Assembly (NCBI GenBank): GCA_003427395.1
Contig: BFEA01000040.1
Span: forward strand, 3,973,035 to 4,008,476
From: Chara braunii
Lineage: Eukaryota > Streptophyta > Charophyceae > Charales > Characeae
Direction of reading: 5' to 3'
DNA length: 35,442 bases
Shown here one piece after another: positions 9,324-19,113 of the stretch; positions within the stretch are counted from its first letter, which is position 1; every line of letters begins with the position of its first letter. Both the position numbers and the translations under genes were made by a program. Below the pieces are notes generated by a model. The model ran no database searches, had not been told where the DNA came from, and was given only the letters and a program-made list of their open reading frames with translations.

Positions 9324-10440
9324 CGTGCTTTTTGTAAGTCACGCCGGTGCGACCTCGTCCGAAGTAGACGGCGCACTCGCGGGTGAGAGTTGGGTCATTG
9401 TCCGGGTGAGCATAGCGCGCGAGGTAATGACGGCAAGGAGCAACCATGCACGACCTGGGAGTTTACGGCTCTACAGGCCAGCGGGACGTGCGGCCCCTCG
9501 CCCCATTACTTTTTTGTTTCCTCGCATTTTTTCTTCTTTTTATTAATTTTATTATTTTACTTTTATTTTTACGGTTATCTTTGACCCGGTGACCGGGTCC
9601 GAGACCGACGTCGGGCACCCAGGTCTGGCTCGGCTACTACTTCGTTGGACACGGGTGGCCATTACGGCAGTCGAGGACCTTGATCACGCGCCTCTTTCGA
9701 CAGACCCGCTTGGGTTCCGGCGTGTCCTGGATGTTGGCAAAATTCCTTTGTCTACCCGTCTTGATACTTGGAATGGGGCATGCGAGCCGGTGGGTAATTA
9801 GCCCACGAGGCGGAAAGAAACCTTGGTGGCGGGGGTCGCTGCGGGCGCACCGTCCGCCAACCACGGTTTGCTGTGACAGGTTCTAGTGTGAGCGTGCCCA
9901 CTGGGACACAATAGAAAAATTCCCACGAGAAATGAAAGTTGAAAAAACATTCCATTAAAAAAAAATCCTTCCTATTTATAAAATTATCATTCCAATGTTC
10001 GTTCAATTCTAAAATTTTCAGTTTTATTTGATAAGTTCCCGTCTAAATATGATCTTTCCCTTCCAACTACATCTATTTTTTCAAGATGGAATGAAAGTTT
10101 GGACGACTTTATGAAATGTTTTAATTAAATTTTCATTCTACTACAACAAATATCTTCTAATTTAGATTGGATTAACTTATTTATGACTGAAAATCCGTAC
10201 TTATAATTATAGTCCAATTAATATATTTTATAAACTCATCTAAACTTTCATTCCATCTCTAGCATGCAGTCCAAATAAGAAGGGATACCATGTTCTTGGA
10301 ATGAAAGTTTGCAAGTAAGATGAAAAATTTTAAAATCGGAATGACATTTTTTAAGATGGAATGAAAATTTGAAATTTAGATTGTAATTTTACTATAGAAT
10401 GATTATTTAATTCTGGGAAATTTTTCGTTGCACATAGGAT
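9324..10440. other. Non-coding: GC-rich then AT-rich stretch
   Basis: 9324-9900 is GC-rich apart from a T-rich island (about 9508-9570), with a perfect palindrome GACCCGGT-G-ACCGGGTC at 9583-9599. 9900-10440 is strongly AT-rich, with a TATTTATAAAAT box at about 9973 and several scattered GGAATGAAAGTTT-like words (about 9930, 10088, 10300, 10361). I see no gene. It could be LTR or promoter sequence of an unknown element. Confidence 0.45.
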
Positions 10441-10456
10441 GATGAACTATGCCTGG

Positions 10457-10696
10457 GCGGGGCCAAGGGGCACCGGTAAAAGGTTGCCGCAGTGTTGGCT
10501 ACACGGCCCAAGCTGTCCCAGCAGCACGCCACTTCAGCCTGCAAAGTTATCAGTTAAAGATTTGCTACAGCGGGGCCACGGGGCACCGGTGGGAGACTGT
10601 CGCAGTTTTGGTTGTGCAGCAAACTATCCCAGCAGTAGGTGAGATGGAACCCGCCCCCACGTCGGCCTTCAAAGTTCTCATTTGAATATTTGCTAC
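10457..10696 (+). repeat. Diverged tandem duplication, 113-bp period
   Basis: Two units start with GCGGGGCCAAGGGGCACCGG (10457) and GCGGGGCCACGGGGCACCGG (10570) and both end with an A/T-rich ATTTGCTAC segment (10560-10568 and 10688-10695). The interiors share CCCAGCAG and CAAAGTT words but have diverged. Confidence 0.8.
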
Positions 10697-10815
10697 TACC
10701 GCCAAGATCAGCACCAGGACCTGCGGGGTGGTGGAAGCCTGGGCAGCCATGGCCAAGGGATATACCGCTCGTTCACCTTAGCCTGCTGTGAAAAGTGAGA
10801 AGGTTGGGTGTGAGA

Positions 10816-11131
10816 AGGCCTGTGGGACCAACAGTTGCGGACCCATCTCAGTTCGTACACCCGCGAATGCTGAAAATAGGCCTGTGGGAACTGCTGCCGG
10901 CGGGCCTAGCTCAGTGGTACCCCCATGAGCTCTTGAACAGGCCTGTGGGACCAGCTCCTGCGAACCTAGGTTAGACTGGTACACCCACCGACTGTGTGAA
11001 ACAGACCTGTGGGACCAGCACCTGAGGACCTAGCTCAGACTAGTACACTCACAAACTGTGAAAAATAGGCCTATGGGAACAGTCACGGGCGAGCCTAGTT
11101 CATTTGATACACCCACGAACTGTTGAAATGC
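10816..11131 (+). repeat. Minisatellite, five units of 61-65 bp
   Basis: Units begin at 10816, 10878, 10939, 11003 and 11067, each with a form of AGGCCTGTGGGACC, then CCTAGCTCAGACTGGTACAC, and end with ACTGTGAAA. A sixth start (AGACCTG) at 11132 diverges at once. Units differ by substitutions and small indels, so the array is old. No open frame is maintained through it. Confidence 0.9.
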
Positions 11132-11744
11132 AGACCTGAGCTCGAACGCCACTAAAGGTGGGTGAATGAGAGTTTGCGCCGCATGCTGAAATACCGCTAC
11201 TTTTATTTTTATTTTTATTTTTTTACTATTATTTTTATTATTTTACTTATTTCGTGAGGTGGGACTGAGACTTTGCCTCTGACCCTGGATCCAAGGTGCA
11301 GGTGTTGCGGCAAGGCCGGTGCCCTCCCACTTGCTGCAGCGACAGAACTGTCGTGACGGCCGAGCAATAGGCCGGGCGCTTGGGCGGCATCCATTCGGGA
11401 CTGATTGATTCAGCAAGTGAGTTCATACACACTCCTTTGCAGATTCTTGACTTTGGCGATCACCAGCCTGCAGTCTGTGCCATTTGATACCCGTCTGCTG
11501 TACGGGATTAGCGCACGGTTTGGCAGTAGGTGGAGAGAGGAACAGGGCGAACTAACCTGGACAGGGATTTGCGCGGGGTGTCTGCGGGGCGAGGGAGAAA
11601 GACGCAACGACGAGAAGGAAGAAGCTATGGCGGAAGTGAAAATTATACAGCCCCCCCGTTCCTTGGTGGAATCAGTGGGGGAGAGATTGCAGATAGGGTT
11701 TTTTGCATAGGGCGAATGCAATGGTAGGGTTATTTTAGTCAGAG
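11132..11744. other. Non-coding spacer with T-rich tract
   Basis: It contains a T-rich tract (about 11200-11250, with ATTTTT and TTATTATTTTA words) and otherwise mixed GC-rich sequence. Overlapping short frames on both strands show no domain. I see no supportable gene. Confidence 0.5.
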
Positions 11745-12080
11745 AGTTGGTGTAGGAGGAGTTAGTGTAGAAAAGAGGTGTGCAGGAGATCGCGGAGATG
11801 AAGAAAAAGGGGAGTGGGAAAATGTGTATCTTGCTCGTTTCCGGACGGAATCGAGGGAGGGAGGACTCGAATCGGGGGTTTTCGGACCTGGTGACCCCGA
11901 TTCTGAAGTCATGTTTAGTGGAAAGTCAGTAGATAGTGAGTTAGAAGAAAAAGGTGTGCGCAGAGGGGTCGAGGAGAAAAAGAGAGTGAGAGAGCAGAAG
12001 TAGAAACGACATAGCTCACCCGTTTCTCGACGAAAACGAGCGACGGAGGAACCTAAACGGGGGTTTTGAGGCGCTGCAAA
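11745..12080. repeat. Diverged tandem duplication, about 180-bp period
   Basis: Two purine-rich units share landmarks in the same order: GTTAGTGTAGAAAAGAGGTGTGC (split words at 11760-11783 and 11940-11959), a purine-rich GAGATGAAGAAAAAG-like stretch, CTCGTTTCCGGACG / CCCGTTTCTCGACG, and CGGGGGTTTT (11873 and 12058). Spacing between landmarks is 176-185 bp. The 151-residue minus-strand frame across them (11739-12194) is serine/proline-rich and, given the repeat, probably not a gene. Confidence 0.75.
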
Positions 12081-12384
12081 GTGAATGGTCTTGACAAAAT
12101 TGGATTTAGCCCTGCGGTCTGGCCGGTATGACCAGCAGGGGCTGCGCCCGAGAATAAGACTTCCTTTGGTGAAAATATGTAATGAATCTTTCAACTTTTT
12201 AAGAAAATATTCATTCTCATTTTACACATCTGATGAAACTAGTAGCAGGGCCATGTTTGTTTGGCTGATGTCCGTGCCACTTACAATGATCATCCTCATT
12301 TTATCGCTGCTCCTCGGTGATTGCGAATGATCCTAGTTGTGAAGACGGTCAGGTACGTTCATACACTGAGGCTGCGCCCTGCGT

Positions 12385-12404
12385 AGAGAGAGAGAGAAAG
12401 AGAA

Positions 12405-12463
<59 letters not shown>
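12385..12463. repeat. (GA)n microsatellite
   Basis: About 79 bp of alternating AG with a few AAAG interruptions in the first half and a pure run in the second half. Confidence 0.95.
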
Positions 12464-12470
<7 letters not shown>

Positions 12471-14369
12471 GTGCAGAGGGGTGTGGGTGAACTGAGAAGG
12501 AAAGCCCATGCTGCTCTGCTTCATGGTCTGCGGCACTGTTGGGTCTGGGTCCGTACGAATCTGGCCGGTAAGGCGGCCAGATACATCGGAATGGAGGAGG
12601 CCGAGTTGACTAAACGAGAGGGATAGAAGGAGAGGGTTCGAGATGCATACCTGAGCTCGAACAGTGAGTGAGCAGCGACAGGAGAGCACGTCAGCGGGAA
12701 GGAAGTTTACCTGGTCAAGTTGCAGTCGTGGTCAAGAAGTTGCGAAGTCTGCAGTAAGATGCAACACATCAGTAAACCGTGTGCAGCAACGAATAATTGA
12801 TGAAGGAGTGTTTTTTTTGTTCTGTGCCATTGGTGCATAATTGTTTTTAGTTGGTGGAGTGATTCGGCTGATTGGTTCTTATGCGCGAACGTGATCTCAG
12901 CTTGCCAAACAGCTATACGGGGACCTGTCTTTTGGCCAGCCTCTTACAGGGAACTGTTGATTGCGGGGGCCCTCTGCAGCAACACCGCCCGCCAATCTCT
13001 GTTTGTTGGGATATGTGAAGGGATGAACCGGGTCATGGCAGTGGACAACGGGGCTGACATCTGCACATACTTTGGTTGTTGTTGCAGACGTCCGTGTTTT
13101 TCTTCGATGTGGCCATGGAATTAGGGTCTGCAGATGCCTTTTGGTTGTTGTTGTGGCATGCTCGGACAGTGCACGGATGCTGTGAGGCGGACTATTATTG
13201 CAGCTATGGAGCTTCAAGTTTGTGTTGCTGCTGTGCACCGATACTGTTGCGGAAGGCTTCAAACAGCAAACCATTGAACTCCATGACATAGCTTAATTGC
13301 AATTTCGTTGTGCGCTTACCACACGTTAGTTGGGCATCTGCTGCTCGACATTATGCTTGCGTTTTGCTTATCCTGTGTATTACTGTGTTATCCATTAATA
13401 TGTTGCTAGTGCGGTACTGAAGCGTGGTACCTTGTTTCCAGTATACTACTACGGTACCTTGTGGCAGCGTGCAATCGCTGTATGTATAGTTCTTATTTGA
13501 GTTACGTTGTGTTCTGCCTGCGGTTTGGATAGAGCACGGGGGTGTAATCTATTTGAACTCACTTGTACGATGCAGCGTAACGGCAGTTTAGACTAGTAGT
13601 GGCATCTTGGCCAGGGGAAACGACGCTGCAATCGAGGGAAGTAATCAGAGTCTGCAACGGGGTTACCGGTGCGTCTTGGAGGTTCGTCAAAGTTGATTAT
13701 CCTACTGCATTTTGGCCGCGGGTTGACCGGCATACTGCGTATTTGACCATCATTGCGGGGCCCTCAGGCGAGTGAAGGAATCAAGGCCCTCTCATGCGAG
13801 TCTGAGAGCACCTCTCTTCTATCTGAGTGACTCAGTCTCTCTCCTTCTGCCTTTCTAACTCTCAGTCTAGTCTTTTGGTTCCGAGAGGAAGGCGACAGGT
13901 GGAATTGAAACCCGTAATCCGTGCCAAGGCCTCTGTGGGAGGTTCGCCCCACCGATTGCGGGAGCTTTGCCAGGGTTCAGGCGGGACCCTGGAAGCAGGG
14001 AACTATGAGGTAGGCTGATGCGATCTCCCTTAGGATCCCGTATACCCCTATCTATATCACCCTTCATCTAGTTTGATTGAGTTTTGACTTTTTGTGTATT
14101 TCCTTGACTTTAATTCAGGACTTTAACTTAATCAGAGGAAATTTATTATATTTGTGTAGATTTATCTGTCTGAAATGAAATCCACGATGTCTGTTTGCGA
14201 TGATTTGAACTGGGGCTGGAAATGAGGTCCTCAAGACTGATCCGGTCGCCACGTGTTGGAGTTATAAGAGTTAGTTCAATTCCTGCATTTTATAAGTTAA
14301 GTTTATTTTACTTAGTTTAAGTTATCGCATTTTCTTGGATCGTTTACTTTACTCGGCGCTGTATATTAA
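12464..14369. other. Non-coding stretch, no recognisable gene
   Basis: I see no domain in any frame. Notable words: a repeated TTTGGTTGTTGTTG (about 13070 and 13140), and two small hairpins, GTGGG/CCCAC (13935-13939 with 13948-13952) and CCAGGG/CCCTGG (13970-13975 with 13987-13992). The latter part (14040-14370) becomes AT-rich. It resembles LTR or leader sequence, but no matching second copy lies in the window. Confidence 0.45.
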
Positions 14370-14745
14370 ATTTTGGAAAGCTACTTGTCCTACGGGAAGC
14401 GATGCCAAAATTTCTACAAAACCAAGGAGTTAGTCAAATTTTGACTTTCAAAAGTTCAAATTTTGTCTGAGTTTATAGTTGGCTTAGTTAAAATCTGGGA
14501 GGTCTACTTTTCTAAGGGAGGTGCTGTCCAAATTTTTACTAAATCAGGGAGTTGGACAAAATTTGACTTTGTGAGGTCAAAGTTATTTATGAGTTTTATA
14601 TTTAGTCTCGTATAAATTCTGAAAAAAATATTTTTTCTATAGGAAGCGCTGTCGAAATTCTCTTAGTTTTGAAGAGTTTGATTATATTCTGGTTGGAGAA
14701 GTCTTGGCAATCCACCCTGTATAGGGGAGATGCTACCATAATTTT
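14370..14745 (+). repeat. Diverged tandem array, 122-bp period, 3-4 units
   Basis: Units start at about 14370, 14492 and 14614, with a shorter fourth at about 14700. Each has a GGGAAGCGATGCCAAAATT-like core (GGAGGTGCTGTCCAAATTT, GGAAGCGCTGTCGAAATT, GGGAGATGCTACCATAATT) followed in the first two by an AGGAGTTxGxCAAATTTTGAC segment. Units are strongly diverged, so the array is old. No coding potential is seen. Confidence 0.75.
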
Positions 14746-15499
14746 TCTTATTCTCTGAAACTCATTTAAGAGATAGATTTAAGATCTAGTCTTACGAGGT
14801 TTTGAGTAAGATGTGATATAGGGATTTATTCTCCGTACACTTAAAGTTCAAGTATTTGGGATTTGGGCTGTATTGTGTAAGAGGTCCTTCTTGGTCGCCT
14901 TTTATTTAATATCTGACTAGTCCAACTCGGTCCTACGAGGATCATCTTCTGTTATCTTTGATAACAGGTCGGTTGGTTGATTGCCGACTCGTCGGCTCAC
15001 GACACAACTTTGATATTATGTTTCTTTGAAGGTTTTAACCAGACTTCTTTTAATGACCATTATAAAGAACTGATGAATGTTTATGGAGAATTAGACAATG
15101 GTTGGGCCTGAGCGTGTGAGGCGTGACGCGAGTTACAGGGAATAATAAAGTTGACCACATTGGTGCATGACAATGTGACTTTCGTAAGTGTTTGTGTTTT
15201 ATGCAGATTAGTATTTTGGAGCTTGGTATATGAGTCTTACTTTGGAGGTAGTGAGAATGACAATCATGTGTCGTGCGATTTGCATACCTGATGGGTTTAT
15301 TTTCCCTTCTTTTATTTATCCCGAGTTCTGAATTAATATGGGTCTTGGGATGCGTGTTTATTTACTGAGTGATTTTGCTTGTTAACTTTTATAGTTGGAC
15401 ATTGATGTCCGTGACAGCCATCAAAGTCAAACCCCTTGACTTCTCTCCAGACCCTGGATGATGGAGTCTGTCTCCATGACCATAAGGGTTGACTGCCAC
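14746..15499. other. AT-rich non-coding stretch
   Basis: No domain and no long open frame appear on either strand. There are short direct and inverted words but nothing I can name. Confidence 0.5.
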
Positions 15500-15687
15500 C
15501 ACAGGTCGGAACCTGTGTACCACCCGTTCTCCGCAGGGTGCAGAAAAGGGTGTGGTTCTCAACCGCCTTGGCGGTTGTCTAACGTCGAGAGATTAACCCC
15601 TCAAGGCGCGTGTCAACCGACACTTGAGTGTTGAACACGACCCTCGAGACTATCGAGGATCGCGCGAATATGGGTACTACATAGTAC
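15500..15687 (+). repeat. Cluster of six short perfect hairpins
   Basis: Within 190 bp: CACAGGT/ACCTGTG (15500-15517, loop CGGA), CAACCGCC/GGCGGTTG (15560-15577, loop TT), GTGTC/GACAC (15610-15623, loop AACC) nested in CTCAA/TTGAG (15600-15628), GTGTT/AACAC (15628-15638), CCTCGA/TCGAGG (15642-15658) and GTACT/AGTAC (15674-15687). All arms are exact. The function is unknown: it could be a structured RNA or a run of palindromic protein sites in the leader of a mobile element. Confidence 0.75.
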
Positions 15688-16310
15688 GTCATCATTGCAA
15701 CTGCTTGCGAATGCTTGCATGGCTATTCGATATGAGAAAGTCTTGCATTCGCGCAGTTTTATATTAAGACGCGAGCGATACTTAACCGATTTCCGTATGA
15801 GAAGGTTATGGGTTGGATACTAAAGGGACTAAGAGTGTTTTTGTTTTGGGTGATTGATCTGACTTTTGTTCTGGCGTGGTGTAACGCATGGTAAGAAGGA
15901 TGCATCCTAGTCGACCGACGACGAGTCGCGCTTGGGACTTCAGCCCCCCAGTGCGTCGGCTTGCGTACGGGTCCGATAAAGGCGTGGAACCTCGCGTACC
16001 CCCTATGCTACAGCGTACGAGAAAATGTCCTCAGCTGGTCCACCTCTGCGATTGCATGTAAAAACTTTCGTATTGTGGACTGGTAGCTCGGTGGGGATAC
16101 GCCCACCTAAGGGGTGGTGACAGCTCCCGCAAGTGGACGTAAGTTGTACCTCGCGTGGCTCTATCATGTCGTTGGGGTTGGTGAGAGGTATGGCTGGCGC
16201 ACTCGGCCGGAGTGGCAACGCTCTACGACTGAAGTCTTGCCGAATCCTGAGTGACGAGATCGGAAACGTCCCCCCGTTACTGCGGGGACCGTGTGCTCGA
16301 CAACGCGCTG
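15688..16310. other. Non-coding right end of the 7-kb block
   Basis: GC-rich and without a recognisable frame. The last bases before the integrase homology (about 16290-16310) contain GCGCTGATA, which resembles the left flank GCGCTATCGTA at 9288-9297. Confidence 0.4.
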
Positions 16311-17216
16311 ATAACTGAGTTTGGTATATCTGACGATGTAACTCGATCCTTGGTGGAAGCCTATTGGGAAGACACAGTTATGTCAGAGATCATCCGTAAG
16401 TTAGAAGCTAAGGACAAAGTCACTTCTGACAAATTTACGGTAGTCAATGGCTTGTTGTTCCTTGAGAAGGCTGGGAATAAACGACTGTGTGTGCCAGATA
16501 GAAATCTTTGCATAATTTGTTTCTAGGAGAATGTCGTGATGCAACTGTTAATTTCGGTTATAAGAAGACTTCAGCTAATCTAGTGCGCAAATTATGGTGG
16601 CCCTCTAGGATTCAAGATGCGAAGAAATACGTTGAGACTTACCATGTTTCTGGACGGTGCTGGTCAAAGTGTGTCCATGGACTTCATGGATACTCTTGTG
16701 ACCAGCAAGAATGGTAAAAGACACATCTTTGTCATAGTGGATCAATTTACCAAGTACGCTAGACTGATCGCCATGTCAGAAACAACGAAAACTGACTATG
16801 TCATCAAACTGTTTATAGGCAATTGGTTACGCGATTTTGAACTCTCTATGTCTATTGTAAGCGATAGGGATGTGAGATTCACCAGTGAACTGAGGCAATC
16901 AACAGCCCAACAAATGGGCACCCGACTGCAAATGACATCAGGGAATCACCCTGAGTCAAATGGCCAGGCAGAAGAAATGAACCGAGTAGTGCAGCACCTG
17001 CTTCTGCATTACATCAAGCCAAGTCAGGATGACTGGGACGAGAAACTACCTCTCATCGCTAGCCTATACAACAACGCTGTGCACAACACTACTGGTATGA
17101 CTCCCAACCAATTGGATCTTGGTTGGAAACCCAGAACTGGACTTGACTTTCTTCTACCTGAGAGGCAGCCGACTGCAACACCTGGCAGCATAAAATTTGT
17201 TGTCAAGTATAAATAG
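16311..17216 (+). pseudogene. Chromovirus integrase, with internal deletion
   Basis: Integrase joins element cDNA to the host chromosome. A linker frame (TEFGISDDVTRSLVEAYW, ...LCVPD) runs to 16526. The zinc region follows in another frame (16508-16717: LGECRDATVNFGYKKTSANL, KYVETYHVSGRC); the expected H in ECHDA is R and the expected C after YVET is Y, so the HHCC ligands are damaged. The catalytic core in 16617-17216 starts at SVSMDFMDTL (D1), then FVIVDQFTKYARL, VSDRDVRFTS (D2) and NGQAEEMNR (E). The 40-60 residues normally between zinc region and core (the CQRNK...PLPIP segment) are missing. Confidence 0.93.
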
Positions 17217-17563
17217 ATGCTACAGCAGGTCCTTGAACACATTAGGAAGTCTCAAGATGCTATGATTGCATATGAGAACAAGCATAGACGGCCTTCTAAT
17301 TTTTCAGGTAGGGGACAGAGTCTGGGTTAAGTCATCTGAACAGGGTCAGGAATTGGGAATTTTACAAAAATTAATGCCTCAATATTTCGGTCCCTGGGAG
17401 GTCCTAGACAGTTGGGGATCAGATAGACAAACCTTCTTATGTGATTCGCATCCCTGCTCACCTATGCACACACCCAATCTTTCACACTTCAAAGCTGGCA
17501 CCTTTTGCAGAAACTGCACAGTTTCCCTCCAGACTATTGATGTTGCCCCCAACCATGGATAAT
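17217..17563 (+). pseudogene. Chromovirus integrase C-terminal domain
   Basis: After a stop at about 17214 the plus strand reads LEHIRKSQDAMIAYENKHRRP, then FQVGDRVWVKSSE (the GPF/Y-type start), LMPQYFGPWEVLD (the GPY/F motif as FGPW), and in a shifted frame VIRIPAHLC and FHTSKLAPF. These are the conserved steps of the gypsy integrase C-terminus. Frame changes occur near 17270 and 17430. Confidence 0.85.
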
Positions 17564-17788
17564 GAAGTCTACATCGACGAAATTGTGGAGCATCGGACGA
17601 TGCCAGTGCCTAAACCTCCAGGCAGAGGCCGACCTCCAAAGCCAAGGATGCAGTATCGTGTCAGATTCAGACATCATACTGATCCCTGTGAAGATCGGTG
17701 GTTTACCAAAGAAGAACTCCAGCAAACAGCTTCCCTAGTGATTGCAGGCTACGAAAGAGCACTCAAGGGAAAGTTGCCTGCAGATTAA
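17564..17788 (+). pseudogene. Chromodomain with embedded AT-hook-like motif
   Basis: The last 75 residues of pol form a chromodomain-like module: EVYIDEIVEHR at the start, MQYRVRFRHHTDPCEDRW in the middle, FTKEELQQTASLVIAGYERAL at the end. Chromodomains in chromoviruses guide integration to marked chromatin. Between the first strand and the rest lies KPPGRGRPPKPR, which contains the RGRP core of an AT-hook. The usual W-R-G-H of the second strand is F-R-H-H, and the frame is intact to its stop. Assignment as a chromodomain is good; an actual AT-hook role is inference. Confidence 0.82.
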
Positions 17789-18700
17789 GGGACTTCTCAG
17801 GGGACTATCGAAGTGAACGAGGAGGGAATGCGAGGATGTGGCTCCTCTGCAGGCCTGAGGGGCCCCTTATGCAAGTGTGCCCGCCCTAAGTGAAGGCGGG
17901 CATAACAAGTCACGAGAGGCCAAATACTGTCAATTTCGTATTTGGGGGCTCAGGCAGTTGTGTCGCGTCAGTTGGTTGAGGGAACCAAGACCCGGGCAGC
18001 ACATACTTTCCACGGCCTTCTAGGCCTTTTCTGAAATACAGGCCCTGGGCCACATTCGCAGCAACATACACAGACAGTTGGGAGGCGTAACTGAACGAGG
18101 CCCAACAGTATCAGAGGCCCAGCTACCTGGGGCCTACAGAAAGCCTCTGGGCACAGGCCCAGCCCAGCCAGGCCGCAGGCCAGGCCAGACTCTTTCCATA
18201 TAGGAAAGAGTTCGCTGCCGGGCAGCTGACTCGGGCACTTGCCAGTTTGCGGCAGCGCTTCTGGAGCAATTGCTCGCGTGCTGCTGCTAGCGCTGTGGCA
18301 AGGTGTGGTGCACGTGCGGTCGTGTGGGAAGAAGGGCGCAACTGAGGGCAGTGCCATAGCCCAGCTTCCATAGCTGGCTGGCCTTGGACATACAGCAAGG
18401 CGCAGTGGTGGTCTTCGGGTGTATAGAGGGAAGACAAGGGAGACAGACGAGGGAGAGAGAGAGATAGAGATGAGGATGATGATGTGCGGGCTCATACCTG
18501 GTATTGGCGATGGTCTGAATTGGGCGACGTCTTCATGTACTTCGGTGGCTGCCGACGTCAACAGTTGGCTTGTCAATTCTTGGGCAGACAGTAGCTGTGC
18601 GGGAGTAGTCTGGGCGCCGAGCGCCAAGTAGGGGGAAGGGCCTGGACTCTTATGTTGGTGGAGACAAAAGTAAGCTCTCATTGACATTCGGTTTCAGTGT
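17789..18700 (+). other. Chromovirus 3' UTR and putative LTR
   Basis: After the chromodomain stop comes a purine-rich segment and then TGTGG at about 17837, a possible LTR start. A stem-loop TGCCCGCC/GGCGGGCA (17878-17885 with 17895-17902) and a second CCAAATAC/GTATTTGG (17920-17927 with 17938-17945) follow. 18000-18200 is rich in AGGCC/GGCCC words. No second LTR copy is found in the window, so the LTR boundaries cannot be proven. The 239-residue minus-strand frame at 17968-18687 has no recognisable domain and is probably spurious. Confidence 0.45.
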
Positions 18701-18793
18701 TAGGATTCTCCATTCAATTTGGTGTATTATTGGTGCAATGCTACTTTCTGGACACACTGGAACTTTCTGGCCTTCAAGGTGATTGTGCAATCT

Positions 18794-18873
18794 GGATTCT
18801 GTCTTTTTTTTTTTTTTTTTTTTTTTTTTCCTAAATGGGAACAAAGCTCCAATCTATTCATGGGGATTCTGTC
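18794..18873 (-). mobile_element. 60-bp 5'-truncated retroposon with 10-bp TSD
   Basis: The insert 18804-18863 reads on the minus strand as a short unique 3' end (AATAGATTGGAGCTTTGTTC) followed by about 25 A. It is flanked by perfect copies of GGATTCTGTC (18794-18803 and 18864-18873). The unique part matches the 3' end of the retroposon at 21389 (AATAGATTGGAGTTTTGTTC) and, in part, those at 5186 and 25534. It is a very short product of target-primed reverse transcription. Confidence 0.92.
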
Positions 18874-19113
18874 ATCTCTCTATTGCTCATTTTCCTTCCA
18901 CTTGGACCAGTTTTGATTTTTTGAAGAATACTTCAGAAAAAAAGGTGTTTTTCTCCCTCTCTTCCAGTAGGGATCTTTACTTTTATTACAGGCCCAGCGC
19001 CCAAGGCAAGATAGAAGAAAGAAAACATTTTTGAAGAGAACTGGCAAGGCAAGATACAAGAAAAAGCATTGTCTAGAGAAAACCAGGGATGTCTAAGTTC
19101 ACTTTTTGTCTCC
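18874..19113. other. No gene seen
   Basis: AT-rich sequence lacking repeats or frames that can be supported. Confidence 0.4.

Larger units (their letters stand above)
9298..16310. other. About 7 kb of foreign non-coding DNA splitting the chromovirus
   Basis: The chromovirus protein breaks at 9297 and resumes near 16311. The block between has no recognisable protein domain on either strand. It includes GC-rich ends, an AT-rich part (about 9900-10440), several tandem-repeat arrays, a GA microsatellite and a hairpin cluster, annotated separately. A clean TSD is not visible: the flanks GCGCTATCGTA and GCGCTGATA are similar but not identical. It could be a non-autonomous LTR-type element, several nested insertions, or a rearrangement. 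Confidence 0.65.
16311..17836 (+). mobile_element. Ty3/gypsy chromovirus, right part (integrase-chromodomain)
   Basis: This continues the element left at 9297. It contains the RNase H-integrase linker, the integrase zinc region and core, the integrase C-terminal domain and a chromodomain. A purine-rich segment (about 17817-17836, GAGGAGGGAATGCGAGGA) just before TGTGG could be the polypurine tract and start of the 3' LTR. Confidence 0.88.

Noticed and set aside
10816-11131. tRNA genes in the minisatellite (CCTAGCTCAGTGGTAC resembles a D-arm/A box)
   Set aside because: No B box at the right distance and no cloverleaf pairing; the resemblance is limited to one motif.
11739-12194. 151-residue minus-strand open frame
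   Set aside because: It spans a diverged 180-bp tandem duplication and is serine/proline-rich with no domain.
10816-14745. CRISPR-like array
   Set aside because: Repeats are contiguous tandem units without unique spacers of constant length, and the context is eukaryotic retroelements.
17968-18687. 239-residue minus-strand open frame
   Set aside because: Long, but composition is biased by AGGCC repeats, it overlaps the putative LTR, and no domain is recognisable.
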